From positions 3,348,001 to 3,412,000 of the forward strand of contig OZ244944.1 of NCBI GenBank assembly GCA_965222335.1: a stretch of DNA of 64,000 nt. Reading direction: 5' to 3'. A model generated the notes under the pieces. That model did no database searches, was not told the origin of the DNA, and was given only the letters and a program-made list of their open reading frames with translations. The DNA is from G965222335 sp965222335. GTDB lineage: Bacteria > Pseudomonadota > Gammaproteobacteria > Pseudomonadales > Halieaceae. A program made the translations under genes and the position numbers. Positions 9,962-18,271 of the stretch are shown here, piece by piece; positions within the stretch are counted from its first letter, which is position 1; every line of letters starts with the position of its first letter.

Positions 9962-9988
9962 CCGCCTGCTCGGCTCAAGCCAGCGACC
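9962..9988 (-). repeat. Degenerate copy of the tRNA-Asn 3' end
   Basis: Read on the minus strand, these 27 bases match the T-arm/acceptor part of tRNA-Asn (10879-10905) at 24 positions, in the same orientation. Only the exported-ubiquitin gene and a terminator lie between the two copies. Such a pair is what remains when DNA integrates at a tRNA 3' end, so this is a candidate distal attachment site of a small, integrase-less insertion about 0.9 kb long. The match was found by eye and is short. Confidence 0.55.
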
Positions 9989-10004
9989 GCGACACCTTTT
10001 GGGG

Positions 10005-10784
10005 CTACCTGACGCGGCGCTGTCGAATGCCAAAGAAAGCCAGTGCGCCGGCCAACAGCACCAACCCCGCCACGGGTAGCGTCGGTACTGCTGTGACCGC
10101 GGTGGGAACTCCGACCCCCACAGGATCGACGATCGAGCCATTGACGCTGGCATCGGCGTCGTTCGCGCCGCCATCGGTGACCGAGTAGCTCAGCACGCTG
10201 CCACTGACCGTGGCGCCGGTGAGCGCCCGCCAGGGGTCCGTCTTCCAGGCGGCGGCTTTTGCCGGCAGTGCGACCCCGTAATCCACGGTGACATCGATCA
10301 CGGCGCCAGGTGCACATCCCGCAACGGTGAAGTCGACGACGCCGTAGGGGAAATCAACGCCCGCCGGCGCATCCACAGCCGCGATGAACCTGGGGTCCGT
10401 GTCGAACGAACATTGCTCATCCGCAGTTGTGAAACTGATCGTTCCATCACGGCCGCCCGGCAGCTGCCCCGCAAACTCCCGGCGTGGCAAAGGGACCAGA
10501 TGCAACGTGGCTTCTTTCTGGATGTTGTAATCCGACAGGGTGCGTCCGTCCTCAAGCGCTTTGCCCGCGAACACCAGCCGTTGCTGATCGGGTGGGATGC
10601 CTTCCTTATCCTGAATTTTCTGTTTGACGTTTTCGATGGTGTCACTGGGCTCGACGTCGAGAGTGATGGTCTTCCCCGTGAGCGTCTTGACGAATATCTG
10701 CATGGCGCTTGCGTTGGCGGCGAACACAGTGAGCAGGAAAACGAGGGCGAAGCGGGCGGGTAGTGAGGCGTGGCGTGTGTTCAA
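10005..10784 (-). CDS. Exported ubiquitin-domain protein with choice-of-anchor U and IPTL-CTERM-like tail
   Basis: A 259-residue protein with four parts. Residues 1-27 are a Sec signal peptide ending in the cleavage motif ASA. Residues 28-97 differ from human ubiquitin residues 1-70 at only five positions by eye (E16D, A28Q, I44V, Q49A, S65A); Lys 6, 11, 27, 29, 33, 48 and 63 and Leu8/Val70 are kept. The tail then diverges (PLPRRE) and the terminal Gly-Gly is missing, so conjugation is unlikely. Residues ~105-220 resemble the choice-of-anchor U domain, and the last 27 residues (VPTLPVAG, hydrophobic helix, RQRRVR) resemble an IPTL-CTERM sorting signal. The start is TTG with AAGGGA upstream; an in-frame TGA just upstream excludes an earlier start. 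Predicted mature protein begins exactly at the ubiquitin Met. Function unknown. Confidence 0.9.
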   Translation of the reverse strand: MNTRHASLPARFALVFLLTVFAANASAMQIFVKTLTGKTITLDVEPSDTIENVKQKIQDKEGIPPDQQRLVFAGKALEDGRTLSDYNIQKEATLHLVPLPRREFAGQLPGGRDGTISFTTADEQCSFDTDPRFIAAVDAPAGVDFPYGVVDFTVAGCAPGAVIDVTVDYGVALPAKAAAWKTDPWRALTGATVSGSVLSYSVTDGGANDADASVNGSIVDPVGVGVPTAVTAVPTLPVAGLVLLAGALAFFGIRQRRVR

Positions 10785-10827
10785 CGAAGCGTTCCCTTGC
10801 GGTTGCGGTCAGGTCCCCAGCCGTCCA

Positions 10828-10857
10828 TAAAAAAGGGCTGCATTGCTGCAACCCTTT
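10828..10857 (-). terminator. Rho-independent terminator after tRNA-Asn
   Basis: On the minus strand a stem AAAGGGTTGCAGC/GCTGCAGCCCTTT-like hairpin (imperfect in the loop) is followed by a T run. It lies about 17 bases downstream of tRNA-Asn and before the ubiquitin-fusion gene. It should end the tRNA transcript, so the downstream gene probably needs its own promoter or read-through. Confidence 0.75.
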
Positions 10858-10873
10858 GATCTTTCTTGAAATA

Positions 10874-10949
10874 TGGCTCCGCCTGCTGGGCTCGAACCAG
10901 CGACCCATTGATTAACAGTCAATTGCTCTACCAACTGAGCTAAGGCGGA
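10874..10949 (-). tRNA. tRNA-Asn (anticodon GTT)
   Basis: A 76-nt cloverleaf is visible on the minus strand: acceptor TCCGCCT/AGGCGGA, D-stem GCTC/GAGC, anticodon stem ATTGA/TCAAT with loop CTGTTAA (anticodon GTT), T-stem GCTGG/CCAGC with loop TTCGAGC, discriminator G and an encoded CCA. All stems pair perfectly. Confidence 0.97.
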
Positions 10950-10972
10950 ATGGCGTTAACCAGAGGGCGCGT

Positions 10973-11001
10973 ATGTTAATGTCCGCCCGGGCGCTGGTCA
11001 A
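10973..11001 (-). promoter_or_regulatory. Probable sigma-70 promoter of tRNA-Asn
   Basis: On the minus strand TTGACC (10996-11001) is followed by a 17-base spacer and TAACAT (10973-10978), about 24 bases before the tRNA 5' end. The -35 box, spacing and distance fit a strong stable-RNA promoter. Confidence 0.65.
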
Positions 11002-11117
11002 CACCCGCCGCGCGATAAATTGGCGGCATTGATAACCAGTCCGGGCGGCGGGCTGCAATCCCGGGCAAGGTGCATGATAATGGCGGGCTGCATTCACCAG
11101 ACGGGACCCACGTCGAG

Positions 11118-13136
11118 ATGTCGAAAGCGTTTAAAGTGCACTCAGCCTACTCCCCGGCGGGGGACCAGCCCAAGGCCATTGAGCAACTGGTGGAGGGGGT
11201 GAATGCCGGCCTGGCCTCGCAGACGCTGTTGGGGGTGACCGGCTCCGGCAAGACCTTCACCATGGCCCACGTGGTCGAGCGTCTGCAGCGGCCGACCATC
11301 GTCATGGCCCACAACAAGACCCTGGCGGCCCAGCTCTACGGCGAGTTCAAGGAGTTCTTCCCCGATAACGCCATCGAGTACTTCGTCTCTTACTACGACT
11401 ACTACCAGCCCGAGGCCTACGTGCCGTCCTCGGATACCTACATCGAAAAAGACGCCTCGGTGAACGAGCATATCGAGCAGATGCGCCTGTCGGCAACGAA
11501 AGCCCTGCTGGAGCGGGACGACTGCCTGGTAGTGGCCACGGTCTCGGCGATCTACGGCCTCGGTGACCCCAAGTCCTACTTCCGCATGGTGATGCACCTG
11601 TCCCGGGGGGAGATCGTGGACCAGCGGGGCATCCTGCGCCAGTTGGCGGAGCTCCAGTACACCCGCAACGATATCGACTTCCAGCGCGGCACCTACCGGG
11701 TGCGCGGCGACGTGATCGACATCTTTCCGGCTGACTCCGAACGAGAGGCGGTGCGGATCGAGCTGTTCGATGAGGAGATCGACAACATCACCCTGTTCGA
11801 CCCCCTGACCGGGGCAGTCGAGGCAAAGGTACCGCGGGTTACCATCTTCCCGAAAAGCCACTACGTGACCTCCCGGGACGTGATGCTCAATGCCGTGGAC
11901 CAGATCGAGGTGGAACTGGAGCAGCGCCTGAAGCAGCTCAAGGAAGCGGACAAGCTGGTGGAGGCCCAGCGCCTGCAGCAGCGCACCCGCTATGACCTGG
12001 AGATGATCCGCGAGCTGGGCTACTGCAACGGGGTGGAGAACTACTCTCGCTACCTGTCCGGCCGGGCCCCCGGGGAGCCGCCGCCCACCCTGTTCGAATA
12101 CCTGCCGGACAATGCCCTGGTGATCGTGGACGAATCCCACGCCAGCATTCCGCAGATCGGCGCCATGTTCCGCGGCGACCGCTCGCGCAAGGAGACCCTG
12201 GTAGAGTACGGTTTCCGCCTGCCCTCGGCGCTGGACAACCGGCCGCTGCGCTTCGAGGAGTGGGAGCAGCTGGTGCCCCAGGCCCTGTTCGTCTCGGCCA
12301 CGCCCGGCCCCTACGAGCAGGAGCATGCCGGCCGCACGGTAGAGCAGGTGGTGCGCCCCACCGGCCTGGTCGACCCCGAGCTGGAGGTGCGCCCGGCGAC
12401 CACCCAGGTGGACGACCTGCTGGGCGAGATTCGCGAGGTCGTGGGGCGCGGGGAGCGGGTGCTGGTCACCACCCTCACCAAGCGCATGGCGGAGGACCTC
12501 ACCGAGTACCTCGCCGAGCACAATGTGCGGGTGCGCTACCTGCACTCGGACATCGATACCGTGGAACGGGTGGAAATTATTCGCGACCTGCGCCTGGGCG
12601 AGTTCGACGTGCTGGTGGGGATCAACCTCCTGCGCGAGGGCCTCGATATGCCCGAGGTTTCCCTGGTGGCGATCCTGGATGCCGACAAGGAGGGCTTCCT
12701 GCGGTCGGACCGCTCCCTGATCCAGACCATCGGGCGCGCCGCCCGCCACCTGCACGGCCGCGCGATTCTCTACGCCGACCGCGTCACCGGCTCCATGGAG
12801 CGGGCCATGGCCGAGACCCAGCGGCGGCGGGAAAAGCAGGTCGCCTTCAATACCGAACACGGGATCACGCCCAGGGGCGTGGAAAAGTCGATCCAGGACA
12901 TCATGGAAGGCGCCCGCCGCATGCCCACTCGAGGCCGGGGCAAGGGCCGCAAGGTGGCGGAAGAGAAGGAATCCTACAGTGTCGAAGTCGCGCGCCTCAC
13001 GCCGGCGGCGCTGGCGCGCAAGCTGCAGGAGCTGGAATCGAAGATGCAGGAACACGCCAAGAATCTGGAGTTCGAGGAGGCCGCGGCGCTGCGCGACCAG
13101 GTCGCGGAGATCAAGCAGCTGGCCTTCGTCACCTGA
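11118..13136 (+). CDS. uvrB: Excinuclease ABC subunit B
   Basis: A 672-residue nucleotide-excision-repair helicase that receives damaged DNA from UvrA and recruits UvrC. It shows Walker A GVTGSGKT (39-46), the beta-hairpin YYDYYQPEAY (~93), conserved helicase motifs including VDESHASIPQ and SATPGPYE, the RYLHSDIDT and GRAARH segments, and a C-terminal UVR domain with LEFEEAAALRDQ. The start was set at MSKAFKVHSAY because it aligns with E. coli UvrB; an upstream in-frame ATG would add 16 unrelated residues. It converges on the sortase-system kinase gene with only 5 bases between stop codons. No clear LexA box was seen upstream. Confidence 0.97.
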   Translation: MSKAFKVHSAYSPAGDQPKAIEQLVEGVNAGLASQTLLGVTGSGKTFTMAHVVERLQRPTIVMAHNKTLAAQLYGEFKEFFPDNAIEYFVSYYDYYQPEAYVPSSDTYIEKDASVNEHIEQMRLSATKALLERDDCLVVATVSAIYGLGDPKSYFRMVMHLSRGEIVDQRGILRQLAELQYTRNDIDFQRGTYRVRGDVIDIFPADSEREAVRIELFDEEIDNITLFDPLTGAVEAKVPRVTIFPKSHYVTSRDVMLNAVDQIEVELEQRLKQLKEADKLVEAQRLQQRTRYDLEMIRELGYCNGVENYSRYLSGRAPGEPPPTLFEYLPDNALVIVDESHASIPQIGAMFRGDRSRKETLVEYGFRLPSALDNRPLRFEEWEQLVPQALFVSATPGPYEQEHAGRTVEQVVRPTGLVDPELEVRPATTQVDDLLGEIREVVGRGERVLVTTLTKRMAEDLTEYLAEHNVRVRYLHSDIDTVERVEIIRDLRLGEFDVLVGINLLREGLDMPEVSLVAILDADKEGFLRSDRSLIQTIGRAARHLHGRAILYADRVTGSMERAMAETQRRREKQVAFNTEHGITPRGVEKSIQDIMEGARRMPTRGRGKGRKVAEEKESYSVEVARLTPAALARKLQELESKMQEHAKNLEFEEAAALRDQVAEIKQLAFVT

Positions 13137-13141
13137 GACCG

Positions 13142-15235
13142 CTAGCGCGTGTGCGCCACACCGCCGGGCATGCTGCGGGGTAGGCGCAGACTGAAGCGTA
13201 CGCCCTGTGCCCCGGGCAGGTTCTCCGCCTTTGCCTGGCCGCCCAGGTAATCCACGATCAGGCGCACGATATACAGCCCCAGTCCCAGGTGGGGCGTGCT
13301 GCCCTGGCGCTGATCCCGCACCGAGACCATGGCCTCGAATAGTTGTCCCTGCATGTTTTGGGGGAGGGCGGAGCCGGGGTTTTCCACCCACAGCTGCCAG
13401 TCCTCACCCCCCGGTGCCAGGCCCAGCTGGATCGCGCTGCCGGGCGGGGCAAAAGACACCGCATTGTCCACCAGCTTGTCGAGCGCCTGCACCAGCAGGT
13501 CGGGGGCGCCCATGATCCAGGCCTGTTGCGGTTCACAGTGCAAGTTGATGGCGTGTTCCGGGTGGGCGCCCTGGTAGGCCGGCAGAATCTCCCGCAGCAG
13601 CGGCACCAGGTTCAGCGGGCGCAGGGGCTCGCCGCGCACGCTGTCCTCCACGCGGCTGGCCTCGGTCATGGCGGTGAGGATGCGATTGAGCCTGGCCAGG
13701 CCCTCGCGGGCGCGGTCGATATACACCGCCCTTGCGTGCTCGTCCGCCTGCTGGGGCAGGTTGTCCAGTGAGGACTGGATCACCGCGATGGGGGTGCGCA
13801 GTTCATGGGACAGCTGCCGGCTCAGGGTGCGCAGGTATTCGTTGTAGGCCTTGAGCTCCGCGAGCAGCTGCGCATAGCGCCGCGAGAGCTCGCCGATTTC
13901 ATCCCGGGCGCGGCTGTGGGGAAAGGCTTCCAGCACCAGGTTGCCGCGCTGCATCACGCGGCCGGCGGCGCGACTGAGACGGCCGATGCGCCAGGACAGG
14001 ATGCTGACGTAAACCAGCAGGCCCAGGGCGGCGCCGGCGGTCGCCAGCAGGCTGTAGCCCAGCAGCCGGGTAAAGGCGCGGTCGGTGAGGGACAGGTACT
14101 CCTCGTTACTCTGGCGGGCGACCACGGCACCGATGACCTGGCCCCCGGCGCTAATCGGTGCAGCGGCCGACAGTGTGACCCGTGTCCCCTGGTCGGGATC
14201 CCGGTACCAGCGCGCCTCTGCCTGGCCTGTCTGCGCGCGCTGTATTTCCTCTGCTGCGAGAATGCCGCGCTCGCCGGCCTGGGGCAGGGGCGCCGCGCCC
14301 TGTGTGGCCAGCACCCGCCTGTAAATCGCCCGCAACAGCCAGAAGGTATCCGCCTCTCGAGCGGCATCTTCAGCCGTCGTCGCGCCCCTGTGGGTGGCGC
14401 GGGCAATCACCTGGTTCGAGCGGTCGACGACCGTCAGCGACTGTCCTGGCTGGGCAAACCCTGCCAGCGCCGCGCGCAGGGGCGCCGGGGAGAAGATCAG
14501 CCAGGGCGGTGCGGTTTGCTCCAGGGCGGTGCTGTTGCCCGCGGTTCGAGGGCCGCCGCCTCCGGGGGGGTTCACATCGATTGCCCGCAGCCCCAGGCGC
14601 CCGCCGGTGATGGCCAGAGGCAGCTCCAGTTCCAGGGTGTAGCCATTGGGCCGGTCCTGCCAGTACCCGCGAATGCGGGTGGCGGCCACGCCGGGATGAC
14701 GACGCCCGGCGTGCCGGGCGCGAACGCTGCCGGGCGCGGCGGTACTGATCACGTACTCCTGGCGCCGGTCGTCCAGCCAGGTCTGCAACAGCAGGCGATC
14801 GCCATTGGGTTCTGGCGACAGCCCCGGATTGTCGTACACCACCCTGGCATCCTCGATCTCCAGCAAGAGGTACAGTACGCCATCGCGCGTGGCGGCCCGG
14901 TAGCGCAGGGAGGGCGTGCCATCGGGGTGGCTGAAGCGGCCGGTCCAGGGTCCCGGCCAGCCGTCTCCGTAGCCGTCGACAATAATCGGCGAATCGCTCA
15001 CGGTCGCATACAGGGAGCGCTCGATCTCGGCGGGCTCGCGCAGTCGGCGAGGGTAGGGGTAGAGCAGTTCGGACTGCTGCCCGAGGGCGTTGGCCACGGC
15101 GCCGGCGGTGGCCTGCAGGGCGCTGGCCTGACCCTGGCGCAGGGCGACCTCGATCTCACGCATGAACTGGCACCCGGCCCAGGGCAGCGCCAAAAGGAGC
15201 AGGCTGACCAGGATCAACTGGCGACGCAGGCTCAC
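13142..15235 (-). CDS. pdsS: Dedicated sortase system histidine kinase
   Basis: A 697-residue inner-membrane sensor kinase. It has an N-terminal membrane helix, a large periplasmic region with a CBM9-like sugar/ligand-binding segment (about residues 70-200), a second membrane helix near 390, HAMP linker, HisKA with the phospho-acceptor H477 in LSHELRTP, and a HATPase domain with LVDNAVSFAPPG and HLGLGLYIVRLIV. Size and neighbours match the 'proteobacterial dedicated sortase system' kinase (TIGR03785, from memory). Its start overlaps the response-regulator stop by 4 bases, so the two are co-translated. The likely job is sensing an envelope condition and controlling the sortase and its target. 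Confidence 0.88.
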   Translation of the reverse strand: MSLRRQLILVSLLLLALPWAGCQFMREIEVALRQGQASALQATAGAVANALGQQSELLYPYPRRLREPAEIERSLYATVSDSPIIVDGYGDGWPGPWTGRFSHPDGTPSLRYRAATRDGVLYLLLEIEDARVVYDNPGLSPEPNGDRLLLQTWLDDRRQEYVISTAAPGSVRARHAGRRHPGVAATRIRGYWQDRPNGYTLELELPLAITGGRLGLRAIDVNPPGGGGPRTAGNSTALEQTAPPWLIFSPAPLRAALAGFAQPGQSLTVVDRSNQVIARATHRGATTAEDAAREADTFWLLRAIYRRVLATQGAAPLPQAGERGILAAEEIQRAQTGQAEARWYRDPDQGTRVTLSAAAPISAGGQVIGAVVARQSNEEYLSLTDRAFTRLLGYSLLATAGAALGLLVYVSILSWRIGRLSRAAGRVMQRGNLVLEAFPHSRARDEIGELSRRYAQLLAELKAYNEYLRTLSRQLSHELRTPIAVIQSSLDNLPQQADEHARAVYIDRAREGLARLNRILTAMTEASRVEDSVRGEPLRPLNLVPLLREILPAYQGAHPEHAINLHCEPQQAWIMGAPDLLVQALDKLVDNAVSFAPPGSAIQLGLAPGGEDWQLWVENPGSALPQNMQGQLFEAMVSVRDQRQGSTPHLGLGLYIVRLIVDYLGGQAKAENLPGAQGVRFSLRLPRSMPGGVAHTR

Positions 15236-15930
15236 TCGATCTGCCCGGCCCAGCGATAACCCATGCCATAGGCGGTGTCGATGGCACTGAAGTCCGGGTC
15301 CTGGGCCTGGAATTTGCGCCGGATCCGCTTCACGTGGGAAGTGATACTGTTGTCATCCAGGACCACGCTGGCCGCCTCCATCAGCTGGGCCCGGTTCTTG
15401 ACGTGGCCGGGGTGGCGGGCGAGGGCGTGTACCATCCAGAACTCGGTCACCGTCAGCGGCACCAGTTCGCCGCGCCAGGTGGCGGTCATGCGCTCCAGGT
15501 TCAGCAGCAGCGGCCCCTGGGTCACCAGTTGCTCGCGGGTCTCCGGTGCGCGCAAGGCCTGCACCCGGCGCAGCAGGGCGACAATCCGCGCCAGCATATG
15601 CGCGTGGCTGATGTCCTTGGTCAGGTAGTCGTCCGCCCCCAGGCGCAGGCCGGAAATAATGTCCAGCTCCGAGTCCCGCGCGGTCAGGAAGACGATGGGT
15701 AACTCGGGCGCGCGGCTGCGCAGCCCCCGGCACAGGTCGAAGCCGCCCTCGACTTCCTCTCCCAGGCTGACATCGATAATGGCGAGGTCCGGCAGCTGCT
15801 GCGCGAAGGCGGCTTCCGCCTCGGGACGACTGGCATGCACGGATACGCGAAATCCCTGCCTCTGCAGGGCGTCGCGGTAGTTGGCGGCCAGGGTGGGTTC
15901 GTCCTCAACGATGGCGATCAGTTGGGGCAT
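15232..15930 (-). CDS. pdsR: Dedicated sortase system response regulator (OmpR type)
   Basis: A 232-residue two-domain regulator. The receiver domain has acidic residues E9/D10, phospho-acceptor D53 in AIIDVSLG and the conserved Lys in YLTKD. The C-terminal OmpR/PhoB winged helix contains NRAQLMEAA and ITSHVKRIRRKF. It is transcribed with the kinase and divergently from the target gene. A pair of direct repeats in the 172-base gap (15996-16014) is a natural binding site for it. Assignment to the dedicated sortase system rests mainly on context. Confidence 0.9.
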   Translation of the reverse strand: MPQLIAIVEDEPTLAANYRDALQRQGFRVSVHASRPEAEAAFAQQLPDLAIIDVSLGEEVEGGFDLCRGLRSRAPELPIVFLTARDSELDIISGLRLGADDYLTKDISHAHMLARIVALLRRVQALRAPETREQLVTQGPLLLNLERMTATWRGELVPLTVTEFWMVHALARHPGHVKNRAQLMEAASVVLDDNSITSHVKRIRRKFQAQDPDFSAIDTAYGMGYRWAGQIE

Positions 15931-15995
15931 GTGCAGGGGTGTCTGGTTAGCGTGGCACTCATGGTTTCAGAAAGCCCCTTGCGGCTCAAGCGGCT

Positions 15996-16014
15996 GCCAC
16001 AATTCGCCACAATT
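15996..16014. promoter_or_regulatory. Direct repeats, candidate PdsR operator
   Basis: Two exact copies of GCCACAATT start at 15996 and 16006, a 10-bp period, in the divergent gap between the response regulator and the sortase target gene. OmpR/PhoB-type regulators bind direct repeats spaced by about one helical turn. Assigning PdsR to it is inference. Confidence 0.5.
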
Positions 16015-16102
16015 TATCATCGCGCTGCCAGGATTGATCTGCCGGCCCGCCAGATTGTCGCGCTTGAATACTCCCACGCATTCACGACCCGGGAGTTATC
16101 CA

Positions 16103-18271
16103 ATGTCGCAAAGTGTATCCATTCCAGAGTGCGCGCCGGCCATGCAGGCCCGGGCGCTGTGGCTGTTGTTTGCTCTCCTGCCGCGGGCAGTGCTGGCAGG
16201 TGTATTGCTGTTGCTGGTGCTGGTGCTGGCGAGTCCGGCGCGGGCGATGGCCGAGGCGGGCGGCGGGCAGATGCATTGGCAGAGTGCGGGCGGCACCGAT
16301 TACCGGGCTGCCGTGACCCAGGCCAGTCACCTGGAAGTGTGTATCTCCGGCCTGCTGGCCGTGGTGACCCTTGAGCAGCACTTCGTCAACCGAACCGGTG
16401 AATGGCAGGAGGGGAATTACAGCTTCCCGCTGCCGCCCGACAGCGCGGTGCGCGCCATGGAGATGCGCGTGGGCGAGCGTCGTATTGTGGGGCAGATTCG
16501 TGAGCGCCAGGAGGCGAAGGCACAGTACCGCGCGGCGCGGGAGAGCGGGCGCAAGGCCTCCCTCGTGGAGCAGCAGCGTCCCAACCTGTTCACCAATCGC
16601 ATTGCCAATATCGCCCCGGATGAAAAAGTGGCGGTACGCCTGGAATATGTGCAGCCGGCAATTTATCGCAACGGGGCCTTCACCCTGCGCATTCCCACGA
16701 CCCTGACCCCGCGCTATATCCCCGGCATTACTGCGCCTGCACCGGCGGCAGGGCCGGCACTGAGCCGGAAAACCGCCATCGACGGCTACCTGGGCTGGGC
16801 CGCGGCGACCGACCAGGTGCCCGACGCCAATGCCATTACGCCGTATCTCTACCCCCAGCGCGGGGCCGATGTGGCGCCCCTCAACCCGCTGTCGCTGCAA
16901 GTGACCCTGGATGCGGGTATGCCCCTGGCGGAAGTTGAGGCGCCCTACCACCAGGTCAGTCTGAGCCGCGACGGCGACCGCTATCAGCTGACCCTGGCGA
17001 ACGGCGTCGCGGAGATGGACCGCGACCTGGAGCTCCGCTGGCGGCCCGTGACCGGCAGCGCACCGAAAGCGGCGCTGTTTACCGAGGAGGTCGCTGGTGA
17101 GTACTTCGGCCTGCTGATGGTGATGCCGCCAGCACTGGCGCAGGAGGATGCAGTGCTAGCCCGGGAAGTGGTGTTCGTGATCGACACTTCGGGGTCCATG
17201 GGTGGGGTATCGATCGAGCAGGCACGGGAAGCCCTTACAGTTGGCCTGCGCCAGTTGCGCCCGACGGACAGTTTTAACGTGATTGCCTTCGATTCCAGTA
17301 TCCGTCCCCTTTTTCGGTCGGCGATGCCCGCCGACCGGCATCATCTCGCCCGGGCCAGTGAGTTTGTGCGCCAGCTGTACGCCAGCGGCGGCACCGAAAT
17401 GTTGCCGGCGATTCAGCGCGCCCTGGAGCGTCCTCCGGAGGCGGGTGCACAGAAGCTGCGGCAGGTGATCTTCATTACCGACGGTGCCGTGGGCAACGAA
17501 GCCGAGCTGTTCCAGCAGATCAGCGAGCGGCTGGGGCCGAGTCGCCTGTTCACGGTGGGTATCGGGTCGGCGCCGAATCACTGGTTTATGCAACGTGCGG
17601 CGAGCGCCGGTCGCGGCTTCAGTCTGCAAATCAGCCGGCCGGGAGATGCCGCCGCGGCCATCGGCGAGTTGTTTGCCCGCATTGCCGCGCCCCTGGCGGC
17701 GGATCTCGGGGTGGCCTGGCCCGGCAAGGTCGAAACCTGGCCTCGGGCTGTGCCCGACCTGTACCAGGGAGAGCCGCTGCTGCAAACCGTGCGCTTTGGC
17801 GCCGATGCGCCCGGCGGCGTGGTGCGGGTCACGGGTCAGCTGGCCGGGCAGGCGTGGGCAGAGGAAATTGCGCTGCCACCCCAGCCGGGTAACGTTCAGC
17901 ACCCCGGTGTCGCCAGTCTGTGGGCGCGGCGCAAGATCGCGGCGCTGCTGGCGCTGCGCTCCGCAGGCACACCCGAGGCGGACATCCGGCCGGCGGTGCT
18001 GGATGTAGCCCTGGTACATCAACTGTTGAGTCCCTACACCAGTTTTGTGGCCATTGAGCAGCGCGTCTCCCGGGATCCGGCGGCGCCCCTGCGCCGCAGC
18101 CCGGTGCCCAATACCCGCCCGACAGGGCAGGGCCCCCAGCCCTATGCCTATCCCAACACCGCGACCACCGGCCCCGCCGAATTTTACCTCGGCTGCCTGG
18201 CCCTGTTCGTGGCCCTGCTGGTGCACGTGATGCGGCGACCGGAGGAAGATCATGCGCCACCTCAATCGTGA
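16103..18271 (+). CDS. Marine proteobacterial sortase target protein (VIT and vWA domains)
   Basis: A 722-residue surface protein. It has an unusually placed signal/membrane helix (residues ~17-48), a VIT domain (~55-190, as in inter-alpha-trypsin inhibitor proteins) and a vWA domain with the MIDAS motif DTSGS near residue 361. The C-terminus has YPNTATTG (683-690), a hydrophobic helix and a basic RRPEED tail, a non-standard LPXTG-like sorting signal. GGGAG precedes the ATG at 16103; earlier in-frame starts lack a ribosome site. The sortase gene overlaps its end by 20 bases, giving a one-sortase/one-target pair. Its ligand is unknown; vWA/VIT proteins commonly mediate adhesion. Confidence 0.9.
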   Translation: MSQSVSIPECAPAMQARALWLLFALLPRAVLAGVLLLLVLVLASPARAMAEAGGGQMHWQSAGGTDYRAAVTQASHLEVCISGLLAVVTLEQHFVNRTGEWQEGNYSFPLPPDSAVRAMEMRVGERRIVGQIRERQEAKAQYRAARESGRKASLVEQQRPNLFTNRIANIAPDEKVAVRLEYVQPAIYRNGAFTLRIPTTLTPRYIPGITAPAPAAGPALSRKTAIDGYLGWAAATDQVPDANAITPYLYPQRGADVAPLNPLSLQVTLDAGMPLAEVEAPYHQVSLSRDGDRYQLTLANGVAEMDRDLELRWRPVTGSAPKAALFTEEVAGEYFGLLMVMPPALAQEDAVLAREVVFVIDTSGSMGGVSIEQAREALTVGLRQLRPTDSFNVIAFDSSIRPLFRSAMPADRHHLARASEFVRQLYASGGTEMLPAIQRALERPPEAGAQKLRQVIFITDGAVGNEAELFQQISERLGPSRLFTVGIGSAPNHWFMQRAASAGRGFSLQISRPGDAAAAIGELFARIAAPLAADLGVAWPGKVETWPRAVPDLYQGEPLLQTVRFGADAPGGVVRVTGQLAGQAWAEEIALPPQPGNVQHPGVASLWARRKIAALLALRSAGTPEADIRPAVLDVALVHQLLSPYTSFVAIEQRVSRDPAAPLRRSPVPNTRPTGQGPQPYAYPNTATTGPAEFYLGCLALFVALLVHVMRRPEEDHAPPQS

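Noticed and set aside
10709..10784. Ubiquitin as a cytoplasmic protein starting at its own Met
   Set aside because: That Met lacks a ribosome site, and the in-frame upstream residues form a good signal peptide with an AxA site. The TTG start with AAGGGA upstream is the better explanation, though a second internal start is not excluded.
11142..13391. A 749-codon open frame antisense to uvrB
   Set aside because: GC-rich coding DNA often leaves the complementary frame open. The translation shows no domain and uvrB is certain.
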